The notes below the pieces were generated by a model that was not told the DNA's origin, ran no database searches, and saw nothing but the letters and a program-made list of their open reading frames with translations. This document shows, piece after piece, positions 63,865 to 64,000 of a stretch of 64,000 nucleotides of DNA. Origin of the DNA: Methanosarcina sp. DH2. Lineage in GTDB: Archaea > Halobacteriota > Methanosarcinia > Methanosarcinales > Methanosarcinaceae. Location of the stretch: positions 88,903 to 152,902 of the forward strand of contig NZ_WJBI01000012.1 in the NCBI RefSeq assembly GCF_020804225.1, written 5' to 3'. The position numbers and the translations under genes are program-made. Position 1 is the first letter of the stretch, and each line of letters opens with the position of its first letter.

Positions 63865-64000
63865 TTCTGTTCTTTTGTGGATATTTAAACCCATCCTTAA
63901 AGAAATGGTTGAATGCAGAATTAAGATTTTTGCTAGTTTGTTGCAGAGATTGAGAATTTACTTCTTTCAAGAAGGGATAAGCTTCTTTAAGAACTTGAAT
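63857..64000 (-). pseudogene. tnpB: tnpB, N-terminal side fragment, continues beyond the window
   Basis: On the minus strand the edge sequence reads IQVLKEAYPFLKEVNSQSLQ, QTSKNLNSAFNHFF and GFKYPQKNRKRD, the region before the nuclease core of TnpB (compare EVNAQSLQGMTKQVESAFTR in the relic at 53196). The frame breaks only at the IS66 boundary and continues at 62323 downward. Confidence 0.85.

Overview
The window looks like chromosomal DNA from a methanogenic archaeon of the Methanosarcina type. Coding DNA is moderately AT-rich with long AT-rich gaps. Signature proteins include a methylcobalamin:coenzyme M methyltransferase of the MtaA kind, an HTH-DUF1724 methanogen regulator, a DUF2769 protein, a histidine kinase with a 7TM sensor, secreted beta-helix and beta-propeller surface proteins, and IS200/IS605 TnpB and IS66 elements. 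TATA-like boxes, G-rich ribosome binding sites and frequent TTG/GTG starts fit. No tRNA, rRNA or CRISPR array was seen.

Layout. 1-8.8 kb is an accessory stretch: two overlapping unknown genes, three tandem paralogues of a membrane zinc-ribbon protein (the middle one interrupted by UGA exactly at a conserved Cys codon), orphan antitoxin-like genes, a DUF2769 protein, a DUF1232 protein, a GNAT and a DUF3267 protein. 9-20.6 kb carries envelope genes (CrtC/AttH-like protein, NosD-like beta-helix protein, deacetylase-like lipoprotein), an MDR oxidoreductase, a GNAT, and the first of two stand-alone TaqI-like specificity-domain proteins. These are separated by long non-coding gaps with minisatellites and a strong structured-RNA candidate near 21 kb. 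21-31 kb has the second specificity protein, the 7TM histidine kinase, MtaA, an EamA transporter, a MazG-like/cupin fusion, an acetyltransferase, a TolB-like propeller protein and an IMPACT/YigZ protein. 31.6-34.7 kb holds an acidic lipoprotein, a decayed amino-acid ABC transporter and a 1.6 kb gene desert with another possible structured RNA. 34.8-45.4 kb has a tandem UbiA pair, a minus-strand trio (radical SAM/SPASM, EgtD-like methyltransferase, arginine-deiminase-like enzyme), a second radical SAM protein and a glycosyltransferase/flippase pair. 46-56 kb has a ferredoxin-type aldo-keto reductase, the DUF1724 regulator, two methyltransferases, a large HPII-type catalase, a TnpB relic and a His-rich CDF transporter. 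56-60.4 kb is a sulfur/Fe-S cluster: TusA, DsrE-like, a NifS-like protein lacking the PLP lysine, an IscU-DUF59 fusion and a lipoprotein, with a HIT protein upstream.

The right end (61.5-64 kb) is a nested mobile element. A TnpB gene is split by a 1,525 bp IS66-type element with 13 bp inverted ends and an 8 bp target duplication (ATCTCTTT). Removing the IS and one duplication restores the TnpB frame. The IS66 transposase is one open frame interrupted only by a single UAG, which in a Methanosarcina can be read as pyrrolysine.

Most notable points: (1) the UAG-containing IS66 transposase; (2) the NifS-like protein with Thr for the PLP lysine and Asp for the PLP-stacking His beside an IscU-DUF59 fusion, suggesting a non-desulfurase Fe-S partner; (3) the radical SAM/EgtD-like/deiminase cassette; (4) a ~190 nt RNA candidate whose hairpin loop carries CACCUCC, the anti-Shine-Dalgarno sequence; (5) the UGA-for-Cys interruption in the zinc-ribbon family.
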